64,000 bases of DNA from Entrophospora sp. SA101 (GCA_958430865.1 CAUDNR010001557.1:37777-101776); one strand, 5' to 3'; positions 34,646 to 45,775 are shown, counted from the first letter of the stretch. Translations and numbers: made by a program. Notes: generated by a model not told the origin, from the letters alone.

Positions 34646-36360
34646 TTATAAATATTTTTTGTTGAAAAAAGATTGAATTACACACATTATTTGTGCTACA
34701 ATTAATTGTTTCATTTATTTTGAAAGGGGGGTTCTTTATCAATTAAAGGAGTAGCAGCAGTGATTAACTAATGAGTAAATCAGATTCAGAAGAGGAAGAA
34801 AATGATGAATGAACTTTGTAAAAAAAAAATGCATGTAAGAAAGGTTGTATATAACTATATCTTTAATAAAAATCAATTAGCATGTAATAGTAGAGATTTC
34901 TTGTAATGTTTTCTTGCTTATATCAGATAAGTAATTATAATAATGATGACTGTGATGTTGATTTGATTATAATATTGATGATTTTATTTTTTAAAATGTT
35001 TATGTTGTGTTTAGGAAATTTATGCACGATGTTTAACATTGTCAGTGCTAGGAAAATATGGTGATAATGATTTGTAAAAATCCTTGAGGCAATGTCGAGC
35101 TTATTAGAGAGTATTATAAATTTATATGATACAGGATTTAGCATCAAGAGCAAATCAGGTAAATAAAATAGTTTCTCAGAACAAATAATGATCAAAGGAT
35201 TTATATTCTTGTGATAAATTGGTTGAGATTACTAAAAGCTAAATTATATATGGAATCAAAGATCCAACACTATATAGACTACATAAATTATATAAAAAAT
35301 TTATTATTGCTATCATTACCATCTTTCCACCAATTCTCTTATTTTACGTTCAATAATCAAGTTTCCTAATGGTTGCATTTCATTGTACTACCATTATATC
35401 ATCATTATGTATTTGGGCATGCTGCAACAAAACCAGACAAAGTGAACTACAGGGATCAAAATTACATTTATCACCATGATTGTTTTTAGTCAAAAGAAAA
35501 ATGCATAAAATATTGGAGTATTCCATCCTTGTAGATCACCAAACATAGATTACATCATTATAACAATTACTGCGCGGATTTTTTCAACGTTACATCAAAA
35601 AATCTATCGGTTATTGTGAATTTTCAAATTAAAAAATATTTATGATGGCTTAACTCTTAAATTGAAGACTATACAAAAATAAAATTTATCAAGCCGGTTA
35701 ATTCTAAATATTTCTTTATTTAAAATTTGTTTCTTACGGTTCTTTTTTAATACCATTTTCTTTAAAAGGAAAAGATTTTAAAAGAAAATCCTTATAAATC
35801 CTCTTTTTACTGATAAATTTCCAAAAACATTCTGTCAGCTTATTCCCTATATCACAAAGAATAAAACTACGGAAAGATTTTTGCTCTATCTTATTTATTT
35901 ATCAAGCCTTTATGCTTCAAAGTTTAACTGTATTTTCAACATTTTTAGATGATTTTACTAAAATTAAAAAAAAATCTGTCAGCACGTTCACCATCATATT
36001 TATTACAATCTTTCTTAATTTCATAGTTGTACCTTTTTTTTTGAGGGAGATACAATTTTATTTTTTATATTCGTAAATTTTATATAATATTAACTATTAT
36101 CATCATTAAAAAATATTTAACATTAAAAGATATATTGGTGTTGGTAGCAATTTTATATATATAGTTAATAGTTTATTTTTAATTAATTATTGATTTGTTT
36201 TAACCCTGATTTAATAAAAATATAATATGTAATAATTATTTTATTAGACATTTATTCAAATAAAAATAATGAATTTCGTTCTCTTTAAAATTGTTGTACG
36301 TGAAAATGAAATTATGTGAATTCTTAATTTAGATTTCCATTACTGGCCAGATGATCGTTC
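34646..36360. other. Intergenic region, mostly featureless
   Basis: No gene is supported. About 35410-35470 (GGGCATGCTGCAACAAA ... AAGTGAAC ... GATCAAAATTA) resembles about 8446-8510, so both may be fragments of one dispersed repeat. The remainder is AT-rich. Confidence 0.4.
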
Positions 36361-38069
36361 TTAATAACAGCATTTTAAATCTTCACTAAATTCAAGCAAT
36401 TTTTTCTCTTTTTTGAGAGACTTATCCAAGTTTTCAATCATACTTGACATATAATGGATCGCATACTATAAAATCAAATATAGTTAAATAAAATTTATCA
36501 AATTTGTCACATAAATCATATATTATTTACCATCAATTGATTTAAAGACCGATAATATTCATTATTACCTTCCCTCACAGGAATTTTTAAAGTTCTCACT
36601 AAACGTACTCTATATATTCTATAACCTACTTTATCTAAAGAGTATACTTCCATATTAAATCCTATTAATTAACAAATAAACAATTAGATAATTGGTTTAA
36701 TGATCAACTGCGTGATAAAAAAATGATTACCATATATTATAGCGCCGAATACTTCTAAATTCTTCAAGTCAAGGTTTTTATTGTTGTTAGAATTTTTTCC
36801 ATATTTTTTATAAGAATATTTAGTTATGAGGTCATAACTGTCTTTCGTCATCCTCATCATTTTATTTTTATCTGAGTTTATTTCTGGCAGCAGTTTTATC
36901 CAAGGTGAAAGACAAATTTCACTGAAATAAATTTCGAATTTTACTAATTTTGGATCATGATACTTTTTTTTGTTAGAATAGTTATATCAGCCTTTTCCCC
37001 ATGTTTATTCTTCTGTAAATAAAAATGTTTATGCAAAGTAATATTTTCTATGATCTTATACTCACCTTTTCTTCACTGTCATTATCACTAATACTTTCTA
37101 ATTTTCTTCTCTTGGACCCAATACTAATCCTCTCGCAACAATGAAAATAAATGTACACACAGGTGAGGTAGACATATAAAAGTATACAGGATTATGGTAA
37201 ACGTAATACTTTTTTTGATTAGCATTTCCTGCAAGTAATTGCTATGTAAAAAAAAATTTTTAAATCTTGGTTGCAGGAATTCCCAATTTATATATTTACA
37301 TACATTATTAGTTGTAAATTTCCAACATCACGAGTAACAATATTGAATGGAATTGTGGTGAAATGGCTTCGCCATGTGCCTTCGCTTATAAACTTATCCT
37401 TTTTAGTGTAAGTCGAATTTTTGTGAATAAAATAACTAGAGTAATTTATTAGCAATGAAGATTTTATAGCAAAAGATACATAAATACTCACAAATGGTTT
37501 CTTAGGTCATTAATATGATTTTCACCAATAAAGTTTGCATTACCAACATCGTTTATTTTTGAACTTGACTTATCCGAAATTTTTTTCCATTCTTCATTTG
37601 AAAAGTTATTTCTAAGCCATGGGTGAGGATTTGATGTGTCAACATTTAAAGAAACTATTGGATCATCATAGTTCAAATGATCTGGTACATATCTTTCTAT
37701 TATATGCTTTAATCTAAGTTGCAGTACCACTTGAGTTGAGTTGCAGCTGATGATAATGACACATTATTTACAACATTTTCTATTGGAGCGAATGCTTTTC
37801 TTTTGAAAGAGCCATGGCCAATATGACACCTTTTCAGCCTGAAATAAATAAAAATAACAAATAAATCAATTGATTTTATTATCAGATTAAAAATATAAAC
37901 CATTAAATGAATCAATATTTACATCAAGTTCCATTATATCAATGTTACTTTTTAAAATTTTTTCATGACTGATATCATCTTCAACCTTTTTTTTAAGAGA
38001 AATAACAATCGGCGAGAAAACTGCACGGAAGTCGCACGACTTGCGAGTTTTGGAAGGAGATCGTGACAC
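36361..38069 (-). CDS. Seven-exon gene of a Rhizophagus-expanded family, possibly nuclease-like
   Basis: Minus-strand exons: 37901-38069, 37492-37838, 37304-37435, 37066-37129, 36731-37012, 36531-36661 and 36361-36465. All junctions are GT-AG and their phases agree if one base is added in each of three places (the exon 1/2 boundary, CTCAAG near 37727, and the A8 run near 36970). The product would be about 410 residues. The order of motifs, a TWRSHFTTIPFNIV block, then KRRKLES, GEKADITIL, KFEIYFSEICLSPW, KMMRMTKDSYD and EVYSLDKVGYRIYR, matches a large family of hypothetical proteins I associate with R. irregularis. The acidic residues in EIYFSE and the spacing suggest a PD-(D/E)XK-like core, which is inference only. 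Confidence 0.55.
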
Positions 38070-38130
38070 GGCAAATGTTAAATCTTTTTTTTGTGTTAAT
38101 TAATTAATTTCAAAAATTAAATTTAAATTT

Positions 38131-38292
38131 TGATTATTTTCTTTCGTTCAAGGTTTTTCCCATTCGTATAATTTGATTTTGTGTTTATGCATACATTATA
38201 TTCCGTGTAACTTAAAAATTAAATTAAAATTGATTATTTTCTTTCGTTCAAGGTTTTTCCCATTCGTATAATTTGATTTTGTGTTTATGCAT
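38131..38292 (+). repeat. Tandem duplication, period 100 bp
   Basis: Two copies of about 62 bp, starting TGATTATTTTCTTTCGTTCA at 38131 and again at 38231, identical over the shared part, just upstream of the seven-exon gene's start. Confidence 0.85.
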
Positions 38293-38777
38293 ATGTTATT
38301 GTATGTTATTATTATCATGCTAATTTAAAAGAAAGAATTGGTTTGTGCGTGAGCAATTATTGACGTGAGAAATAGTTTTATTGTTTTTGGATATTTATTT
38401 AATAATTATCAAATTTTTTATTTTTAAACTGTCGTATTTTATTTTAAAAAAACACAATTCCACCATTATCTCTACAAAATATCAATCTAAATTCCCCGAT
38501 TGATTTAATCATTAAAAGCATATTAATTTGCGATTCACACACAATTCACAAAATAATAATATGTTGATATTACTCGCATTATAATATTCTACACAAATAA
38601 TTCAAATAAAACAAACCCTGACACCATAAAATGTGTGGAATATAAGATTTTATTTACGACTAATCTTGATAATGATAAAGAATGATAATAATAACCACAA
38701 ACATCAGAAAAGAATAACACAAAAATAATTTATATTGTTTAATTAGATGTTAAAGTAAAAAAATTTTTATATGATAG

Positions 38778-38904
38778 TCTAAATCAGTAAATTTCAGTGT
38801 GTAACTATGCCGACTTCTACAAATTTGTAAACTATTACTATTTACAGAAAACTGCTAATGTACGATGTTACACCCGCATTGAATTTTATACACTGGTCTA
38901 AATC
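38778..38904. mobile_element. MITE, second copy of the 9309-9445 family
   Basis: Inverted relative to the first copy. It shares CAGTGTATAAAATTCAATG (complemented), GGGTGTAACAT and AATTTGTAGAA. It ends about 75 bp before the start of the Asn/Gln-rich gene at 38980, so it may contribute to that gene's promoter. Confidence 0.6.
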
Positions 38905-38979
38905 GCTATAAAAGCACCTGAAAATAAACAAAAATCAATATTTAAAAAAAGTTACTAAAAAAAATTTAAAAAATTAAAA

Positions 38980-39549
38980 ATGGATTATCAAAGTTATGAC
39001 AATAATGATTTGATTAATGGCACTAATAACCAAGGCCCCAATCGTGTTCTTCATTCAAACGGAGAAACAAATTTTACCGGCTCGGCTCCTATTCAAAACA
39101 ATCAAAATGCCGAGTTTGCTGACTTTACCCATGGAAACTTAGCTCATGACAATCTCAATCAACAAAACACTTTTAACAGCAATTCTGTTGGTCCAAACAG
39201 CATGGTTCAAATAGGTGTCAATAACCAAAATTTTAATCTTGTTTCTCATCCAAATGGACAAACAAATTTTACCGGTTCGGCTTCTATTCAAAATAATCAA
39301 AACGTCGAGTTTACTGACTTCATTCACGAAAGCTTTGTTTATAATAATTTCAATCAACAAGATACTTTTAACAATATTTCTGTCGGTCAAAATAGTATGA
39401 TTCTAACAGATGCCAATAATAACAATTACAACAACGTGAGCACTGCTTATCAAGGCTCTCAAATTACTAATACTTATCAAAATGATCAAATAGTAATTAG
39501 CCGTCAGCAACTTCTAGATATTGTTAATCAACTGTTAGGACTATTATAA
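38980..39549 (+). CDS. Asn/Gln-rich protein built from two 65-residue repeats
   Basis: Single exon, 189 residues, with A-rich leader before the ATG. Residues 16-80 and 81-145 are two copies of one unit, best conserved at NFTGSA(P/S)IQNNQN and the segment ending F(N/T)...SVGxNSM. A short Tyr/Asn/Gln stretch follows, and the protein ends with an amphipathic helix (SRQQLLDIVNQLLGLL). No signal peptide or membrane segment is present. The family is not recognised. Composition suggests a disordered, possibly self-associating protein with a C-terminal docking helix. Repeat spacing is exact and the frame is open throughout, supporting a real gene. Confidence 0.65.
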   Translation: MDYQSYDNNDLINGTNNQGPNRVLHSNGETNFTGSAPIQNNQNAEFADFTHGNLAHDNLNQQNTFNSNSVGPNSMVQIGVNNQNFNLVSHPNGQTNFTGSASIQNNQNVEFTDFIHESFVYNNFNQQDTFNNISVGQNSMILTDANNNNYNNVSTAYQGSQITNTYQNDQIVISRQQLLDIVNQLLGLL

Positions 39550-39715
39550 TAACATAATTATTAAATTTTTATTTTATTTTATATATTTGTATTAATATTA
39601 TATACAATTTGACCATATACATTTTTATTTTGTTTTATTTCACTTGAAGGTTAAAATATTAATAATAAGATTATAAATTTATATTTCAAAATCTTTTTTT
39701 CATTTTTCAATAAAT

Positions 39716-39904
39716 TCATATATGTAAAAAAAAAAATTTTCCCAGGAAAAATTCATACAAGACATCAGGAAATTTTTTTGAGGATAAATATTGAGATACA
39801 TTGTTTTTCTCAATTTTTTTTAAAATAATTTTTATTGTTTCTGAATATGCGATATTTGCAAATAAAATGAAACATATTAATATCAAAAGTTTGGCTCGGG
39901 TCAT
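39716..39904 (-). CDS. Candidate small secreted peptide
   Basis: A 62-residue frame with a good signal-peptide profile: MTRAKLL, hydrophobic core ILICFILFANIA, and likely cleavage after AYS. The mature part is Lys-rich (about 43 residues) with no Cys. Small secreted proteins are common in mycorrhizal fungi, but in sequence this AT-rich a hydrophobic start can arise by chance. No intron or relative was seen in the window. Confidence 0.3.
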   Translation of the reverse strand: MTRAKLLILICFILFANIAYSETIKIILKKIEKNNVSQYLSSKKFPDVLYEFFLGKFFFLHI

Positions 39905-40456
39905 TATAACATGGCACCACTTCTTTAAATAGGTTATTTTTTTGTTTGTGATATACAGTGAATTTCGATTTAGCGGATGTCTAATAAAAATCTTGATTTA
40001 ACGGATTGAGGCTGCCACATTGTAAATTTTCTCGATATAACATATGTACTAATTAAATCTCGAATTAACGAATTTTTGAAAATTTTTCTTTCCCATATTT
40101 TATCTCTACCATTTTTTTGTTAATTTGTTAAACAATAATCCAAATAAAACAAATTAAATTTTCATCAACAGTCACAGGACATTTCCCGCCGATCTGTAGG
40201 AGGTTGTAAAACATATTAATATATAGTAAAATTTTATAATCGAATGTCTTCACACCCTCGTTAATTTGTGCAAATTAATTTAGAATAATAGATGGTAATG
40301 TTTATATTTATTGTTTATGCAAGAATTTTTTATATAAATACGCCTTCATTTAATTTTTGTTTCAAGATTTAAAAATAATAATTATCGTAAATATCCAAGT
40401 CAAATTATTAAATAAAATTTTATTATTAAATAATTAATATCTTTTACATAACGTAT
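39905..40456. other. Intergenic region with a pogo-like terminus
   Basis: At about 39955 the sequence TACAGTGAATTTCGATTTAG, followed by repeated TTAACGGA-type words, resembles the terminus of a pogo-like element. I do not find its matching right end. The 20 bp before 40457 (TTTTACATAACGTAT) is the leader shared by HMG-family loci. Confidence 0.4.
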
Positions 40457-41172
40457 ATGGATACTGAAATATAATTATATGCTGATAGAGCACAACTTGA
40501 CGATGACGAGGTTCACAATCCTCCTTGTAAACGCTACTCGCAAATCACTGAGTTATTTTACCAAATCTTATTAAAGTTGATTCTATAGATATCACAAAAT
40601 CTCAAACGCTTTTCTGTTATAACACAAACCTCTTGGGAGTTAGAAAGGAAGCCAATGATGTCCGGAATAATGAAACAGACGAAGTGAAAAAATCACTTTG
40701 GAGTTTTAGCAAAACTAGCTCTTCAAAAACTTATGAAAATCGACCAAAAAATTGTATTTTCATTGCTCGCCACAACCAAAACAAATAGATAATGATAATA
40801 ATAATGATTTTACAGTTTCATCATCACATTCTTATGATGAAATTGAACAATCCTTATTATTGTTTTTATGAAGATTATCTTTTTGTTTTCGTTGTGGTTC
40901 TAATTGTCGAGTCATAAAATGTGGCAAAATTGTACGAAAACAAAAAGATAGTTTTATAAAAACAATAATAACGATTGTGCATTTTCATCATTCACACTCT
41001 TCTCCTTCCTTTTGTCATATTTTATGGCCCAACAACCAGAATCACAACAAAGCAAAAAGATAACTTCTGTGAAAACAATAATAACAACTGCGCAGTTTCA
41101 TCATCGCCTTATCCACGCTCTGCTTCGTCCGATTTTAATACTAATGCTGATTACGATACGATGACTGGCTGA
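40457..41172 (+). pseudogene. Decayed HMG-box gene with internal fold-back
   Basis: It starts like its relatives (ATGGATACTGAAAT) but has a stop at codon 6, and frameshifts and deletions within the box. Recognisable pieces include LYADRAQLDDDE, NPPCKRYSQIT and a later SPYPRSASSDFN. At 40854-40971 an antisense copy of the tail repeat is followed by a sense copy, forming a hairpin of about 37-bp arms. It cannot encode an HMG protein. Confidence 0.8.
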
Positions 41173-42266
41173 TCTTTGTTTTTAATATTAATGATGATTA
41201 AAATACATTTATTGATTTTATTCTTATGAAAACATGAAACAGATGTAAAATAGCAATAATAAATATTTTTTAAATTGATAAATAGATATGTAATGACATT
41301 TTTTTAGAGAAGGCTTTATTAGTGAATTTTATTATAAAAAAATAAATCTATTTTTTATAATTTTCTTTTCTTTTTTGCGAGATGGCTAAAAAATTATCGG
41401 CTAATACTAACACTAATAACTAAGGAATTTTTAAACGGCTTATCCGGCTAAATTAATTCGATGATAAAAAAACTCTCTTAACATTTATTTTATGTCAGAA
41501 ATTTTACTGCAGAATTCAGCGACATAGACACTTAGTCGAGATTGGTCCATCTGCATTATTTAGAACGACAAAAAAAAATCACATATTTGCTTAAAAGAAA
41601 AAAATAAAAGATAATAATATAGCAATAGTTAGAGATGTGCCATTCACAATAACCCTGATTTTTTTTCGCGCATAGTGTGTATATACATTATATGGAGGGA
41701 AATATCATAAATGCGTACATAATAATAAAAAAGCAAATGGCATATTCCTTAATATTTTTTTTTCTTAGAAATGTTTGTTAATAAATAAATGTCTAAAAAA
41801 CATAGCTAAACCCTTATGCGTAACATACTATGCACAGCACATCACTAGCAATAGTAAACCATTATTTCCAACTCTTTCTTTAGCATCAAAAAAAATTTTT
41901 TTTGAGGTTTTGTTAGGTGTTGTTTCTTCTGGTTCAAATGAACAAATACAAATATTTCCGATGAAACAAACTTGCAATAAAACAATATATATACATTCTT
42001 TGATTAATAATGACAAGAATTCTCAACCTTCACTATTGTGAGACGCTTCCATTACACGCGTAAAGAATTAAAATGAAAAAAAAGGGTTTATTTCTTAAAT
42101 AGTACAAATCACATGTTTATTATAAATAGATATAAGGGAAGTTAAAACTTCATATTTAGATTTTATTTTTCGAAAATAAATAATTTTTTTAAAAAAAAAT
42201 TTATATACTTAACTGTTTTTAACCGGTTAGGCCGGTTCCAAACTCTATATCATGGTTGTAGTTGAG
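41173..42266. other. Intergenic region between HMG loci
   Basis: About 41640-41720 (ACCCTGATTTTTTTTCGCGCATAGT, GCGTACATAATAATAA) matches the right end of the segmental duplication near 25550-25625. No gene is seen; the 88-codon frame at 41775-42041 is not convincing. Confidence 0.4.
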
Positions 42267-43754
42267 TCATAAATGAGACGAGTTTGCAACATCAATTGTG
42301 CAAGAAAAAGTGGAAAGTGAATGAGGTGATGACGATGAAACTGCATAATCGTTATTATTTTCTTTTAGATTTTGTTGTGGTTCTGGTTGTTGGAACATAA
42401 AATGAAGCGAGGTTGTATTATCGTTTGTGCGAGAAAAAGTAGGATATGAATAGGATAATGAATGTGCACAATAGTTATTATTGTTTTTATAAAGATTATC
42501 TTTTTGTTTGCGTAGTGGTTCTAGTTGTTGAGTCATAAAATGAGGCGAGCTTGTACTATTACTTGTGTAAGGACAAATAGGATATGGATAAATTGATGAT
42601 GACGAAACTGCACGATCGTTATTATTGTTTTTATGAAGATTATCTTTTTGTTGTAGTTGTTGAGACATAAAATGAGGCGAGCTTGTATTATCACTTGTGC
42701 AAAAAAAAGTAGAATATGGACAAAATGATGATAATGAAACTACACGATCGTTATAAAAATTATCCTCTTGTAATTGAGCCATAAAATGAAGCGAGGTAGT
42801 ATTATCGTTTGTGCAAGAAAAAGTAGGATATGGAAAGAATAATGAATGTGCATAATCGTTATTATTGTTTTTATGAAGATTATCTTTTTGTTTGCGTTGT
42901 GGTTCTGGTTGCTGAGTCATAAAACGAGGCGAGTTTGTACTATTACTTGTGTAAGGATCTTTTTGTTGTAGTTGTAGCTCTGATTGTTTATCTACAAAAT
43001 GAAGCGAGGTTGTATTATTAAATGTGGAAGAAAAAGTAGAGCATGAATAGGATGATGATGAAACTGCACAATCGTTAATATTGTTTTTATAAAAATTATC
43101 CATTTGTTTTTGTAGTAGTTCTAGTTGTTGTTGATAAGACGAGCATACATTATCGTTTGTGTTAGAGGAGAAAGAAAAATAGGGTGATGACGAAACTGCA
43201 GAATCGATATTGTAATTATTATTTATTTGTTTTTGTTGCGGCTCTGGTTGTTGATAAGACGAGTTAGGATTATCGTTCATGTAAAAAAAAGTGGACAAAG
43301 AAGGATTATTATCATCATCATTGTTATTTTTTTCTTTTTGTTCTTGTTGTAGTTCTGGATGTTGAGCAATAAAAATATATTCTTTTGGTAGTTTATTACC
43401 CGAAATGTTGCCTTTTTTATCATAAGTTGATTTATTTTTTTCACGAGCCAACTTTGCTAATGCTTTAAAATAACTTTTTACTTCGTCGGATTCATTATTC
43501 CAGGCATCGCCGGCTTCCTTTGAAAGAATTTTCCCGTCCTTTTTACTCCTAGAAGATTTATGTTTTGCGATATAATTTTTGCGGTAAAAGAAAAAAGAGT
43601 TTGGAGATTTTGTGATACCTATATAATCAACATTATTGGGGTTAGCTGAAATAAATTCTGTGATACGCGAGTAGAGTTTACAAGGAGGATTGGAAAGAAG
43701 ATGAAATTCATTATCGTCAAGTTGCGGTCTATATAATAATATTCCAGGATCCAT
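42267..43754 (-). CDS. HMG-box protein, MATA-HMG-like, with tandemly expanded C-terminus
   Basis: Single exon, 495 residues, the longest family member here. The box lies at about residues 45-120 (SPNSFFFYRKNYIAKH, EAGDAWNNE, KSYFKALAKLAREKNK) and is more diverged than those at 15705 and 22420. The C-terminal 340 residues are about nine tandem units of variable length (roughly 25-45 residues) with the pattern QPEPQ-KQKDN-KNNNND-AVSSS-YPTFS-TNDNT-S-HFM. Units differ by in-frame indels. A Gln/Asn/Ser-rich tail of this kind could act as an activation or condensation domain, which is inference. Leader TTACATAACGCAT before the ATG is shared with the pseudogene at 40457. Confidence 0.9.
   Translation of the reverse strand: MDPGILLYRPQLDDNEFHLLSNPPCKLYSRITEFISANPNNVDYIGITKSPNSFFFYRKNYIAKHKSSRSKKDGKILSKEAGDAWNNESDEVKSYFKALAKLAREKNKSTYDKKGNISGNKLPKEYIFIAQHPELQQEQKEKNNNDDDNNPSLSTFFYMNDNPNSSYQQPEPQQKQINNNYNIDSAVSSSPYFSFSSNTNDNVCSSYQQQLELLQKQMDNFYKNNINDCAVSSSSYSCSTFSSTFNNTTSLHFVDKQSELQLQQKDPYTSNSTNSPRFMTQQPEPQRKQKDNLHKNNNNDYAHSLFFPYPTFSCTNDNTTSLHFMAQLQEDNFYNDRVVSLSSFCPYSTFFCTSDNTSSPHFMSQQLQQKDNLHKNNNNDRAVSSSSIYPYPICPYTSNSTSSPHFMTQQLEPLRKQKDNLYKNNNNYCAHSLSYSYPTFSRTNDNTTSLHFMFQQPEPQQNLKENNNDYAVSSSSPHSLSTFSCTIDVANSSHL
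42280..43330 (-). repeat. About nine coding tandem repeats in the HMG gene tail
   Basis: On the plus strand the units are marked by AAAATGA(A/G)GCGAG followed by (G/C)TTGTATTAT and an AAGATTATC(T/C)TTTTG word. Spacing varies from about 75 to 137 bp but stays in multiples of three, so the frame is kept. Confidence 0.85.
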
Positions 43755-45368
43755 ATGCGTTATGTAAAATATATTATGGCTATTATTATATTTTTAAATC
43801 GACAATTCGATTCGATAATTGCTATTCCTTAAATTTTAGAAAAAATATAAAACAAATTTTTTATATTAAATAATAATCGAAAAAAAAAAAAAATAAAACA
43901 AAAAACATGCAACATTAAATACTAATTACTATACAATAAAATTTATGATATATTTATCATTGATTTATTAAATGAAACTTATAATATATTCGTCATTGAT
44001 TTATTTATTTTTCAATACATAAATAGAAATGTCAAAGAGTGCTTTGCATTGCATACGTTAACAATTCATGCCTTGTCGCACAAACCAAGCAAATTTTTAT
44101 CAACAAATGGTTGTTGTAAGTCTGGATTCTTTTTACTATTAAAGATGCAGATCTTTCATTCCCGCAATCGATATTTACAAAATTGAATAATTTAAATAAG
44201 GAATTATTTAATCTGAGTGACATCTTCCAGAGAGAAAATTAGTCTTGTACGATAAATGACCGAGTTTACATGTATAATAGCTCAAAGTTCAATATAAATT
44301 TTAAACTTCTTTTTTATTTTAATATCGGCACTCGCTGATTACAATCCGATTTGTATGATTTGTATGTATAATCGTGGGATTGATTATTGTGATACGTTCT
44401 GTTTTTAATTAATAGAAAAAATTTCATGAGTGACAAAGTCACTTGACAAAAAATTGTTATTCTTTTGTGCCACAGGGATTACTTTATATATGAATAAAAT
44501 AATTTTATCTAAAAATTAGCATGGTTTGTGTGATGAATAAAGACTTTTCTATGTAGAAAACACAGTTTTGCGGGTCTCTCGGATTCATTTACAGATTGGC
44601 AATTAAATAATTGATTGATTTATCTGTCATTGAACAATTCTACTGTAATAAAAAAGTAGAATTGGTTGTTCCGTTTGACAGAAACTAGAGACCGTATCAA
44701 TTTGTACAATGCTACGTAATGATACTATGAGATTTACTTTATTTTAGAATGATAAAATAGAATGATAGAATAAAATGTCAAATACAATAATTAGACAAAA
44801 AGAATTTTCGGACTTTGGCGGTATTTCCTGGCATGCATGGTCATCAATTTCTCATACCGAAACTGAATTTTAATGATATTGTTGCCATTATTATGCATAA
44901 ATGTATTTACTTTTTTTAGAGAATTGAAAAGTGCGCACCAATGATCAAATTAAATAGATTCAAAGTTTGCCTTCGTATACATGATAAAAACATTTCATAA
45001 TGTTGATGATAATATTACACGGGAATTCCAAAAAAACCTTTATTCAATAAAAAAATTATGAATGCTTTCTAATTTAAATTGAACATTATTGGCTTCCATT
45101 AGCGCGTGCTTTTTCAAGCATTTTATATTTAAATTATGGTATTGTTTTTTTTTTTTTATTCTTTGTAATCATCCTTTTCAATATTTTTTCATTTAAATGA
45201 AAAAATTAATGACGAAATGAAAGTCAACAACCGGCGAATACCGAATCTAAAAATTTAACGTCTACTGTTTTAATTTGTACGCCTTTTTATAAATATTTAG
45301 AATTCGAATTTTCTTTTTTATTATTGTTTGACCATTTCAATCATTGACTGTGTGCCATGTGATTTTCT
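43755..45368. other. Intergenic region, segmental duplication copy B
   Basis: About 44430-45170 is the diverged partner of 24880-25625. Shared words: TTTGACAGAAA, AGAATGATAGAATAAAAT, CCAATGATCAAATT, TTTCAAGCATTTTA. No gene is seen; the short minus-strand frame at 44032-44223 is not supported. Confidence 0.5.
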
Positions 45369-45509
45369 CAGGGCTGGCTGCGTAACTCAAATGAGCATTG
45401 GCTAAACTGACTAGTCATATGTTAAGTCAAGTTTAGTCAAGTTTAGTCAAGATGATTGTTACTAAATTAGGTTTTTAACCCCCTTTACGCTGCCAGCCCT
45501 GGATTTTCT
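45361..45509. mobile_element. 133-bp hAT-type MITE with perfect 8-bp target duplication
   Basis: Element 45369-45501 with ends CAGGGCTGGCTGCGTAA and TTTACGCTGCCAGCCCTG, flanked by GATTTTCT on both sides (45361-45368, 45502-45509). CAGGG termini and an exact 8-bp duplication identify a hAT derivative. The interior contains repeats of AGTCAAGTTT. The perfect duplication implies recent insertion. The fragment at 13199-13906 ends in a similar CCAGCCCTG and could be a source family. Confidence 0.85.
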
Positions 45510-45775
45510 ATGATCAGCAAGGGTAAAATAATTCCCGAACCTCTTTATCCACACCCTCATTACTTGATTTTTTTTTTGAAAAAAAACAAATTTGAGCCTT
45601 TAATATTTTAAATATAGTTTTTTCTTGCGAATGTTTGTTTTTATTATCATCTTAATAAATCCTGGTAATTAATTTTTTTAAAAATAAATAATTATCCAAA
45701 TATCTCAAATTTTAAAAATTCGAGCAGTCAAATAAAGTTTTATTATTTAATATAATGTTTTTTATACAATACACA

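Noticed and set aside
41775..42041. 88-codon frame between HMG loci
   Set aside because: Composition follows the AT-rich background and an opposing frame is equally open; no homology recognised.
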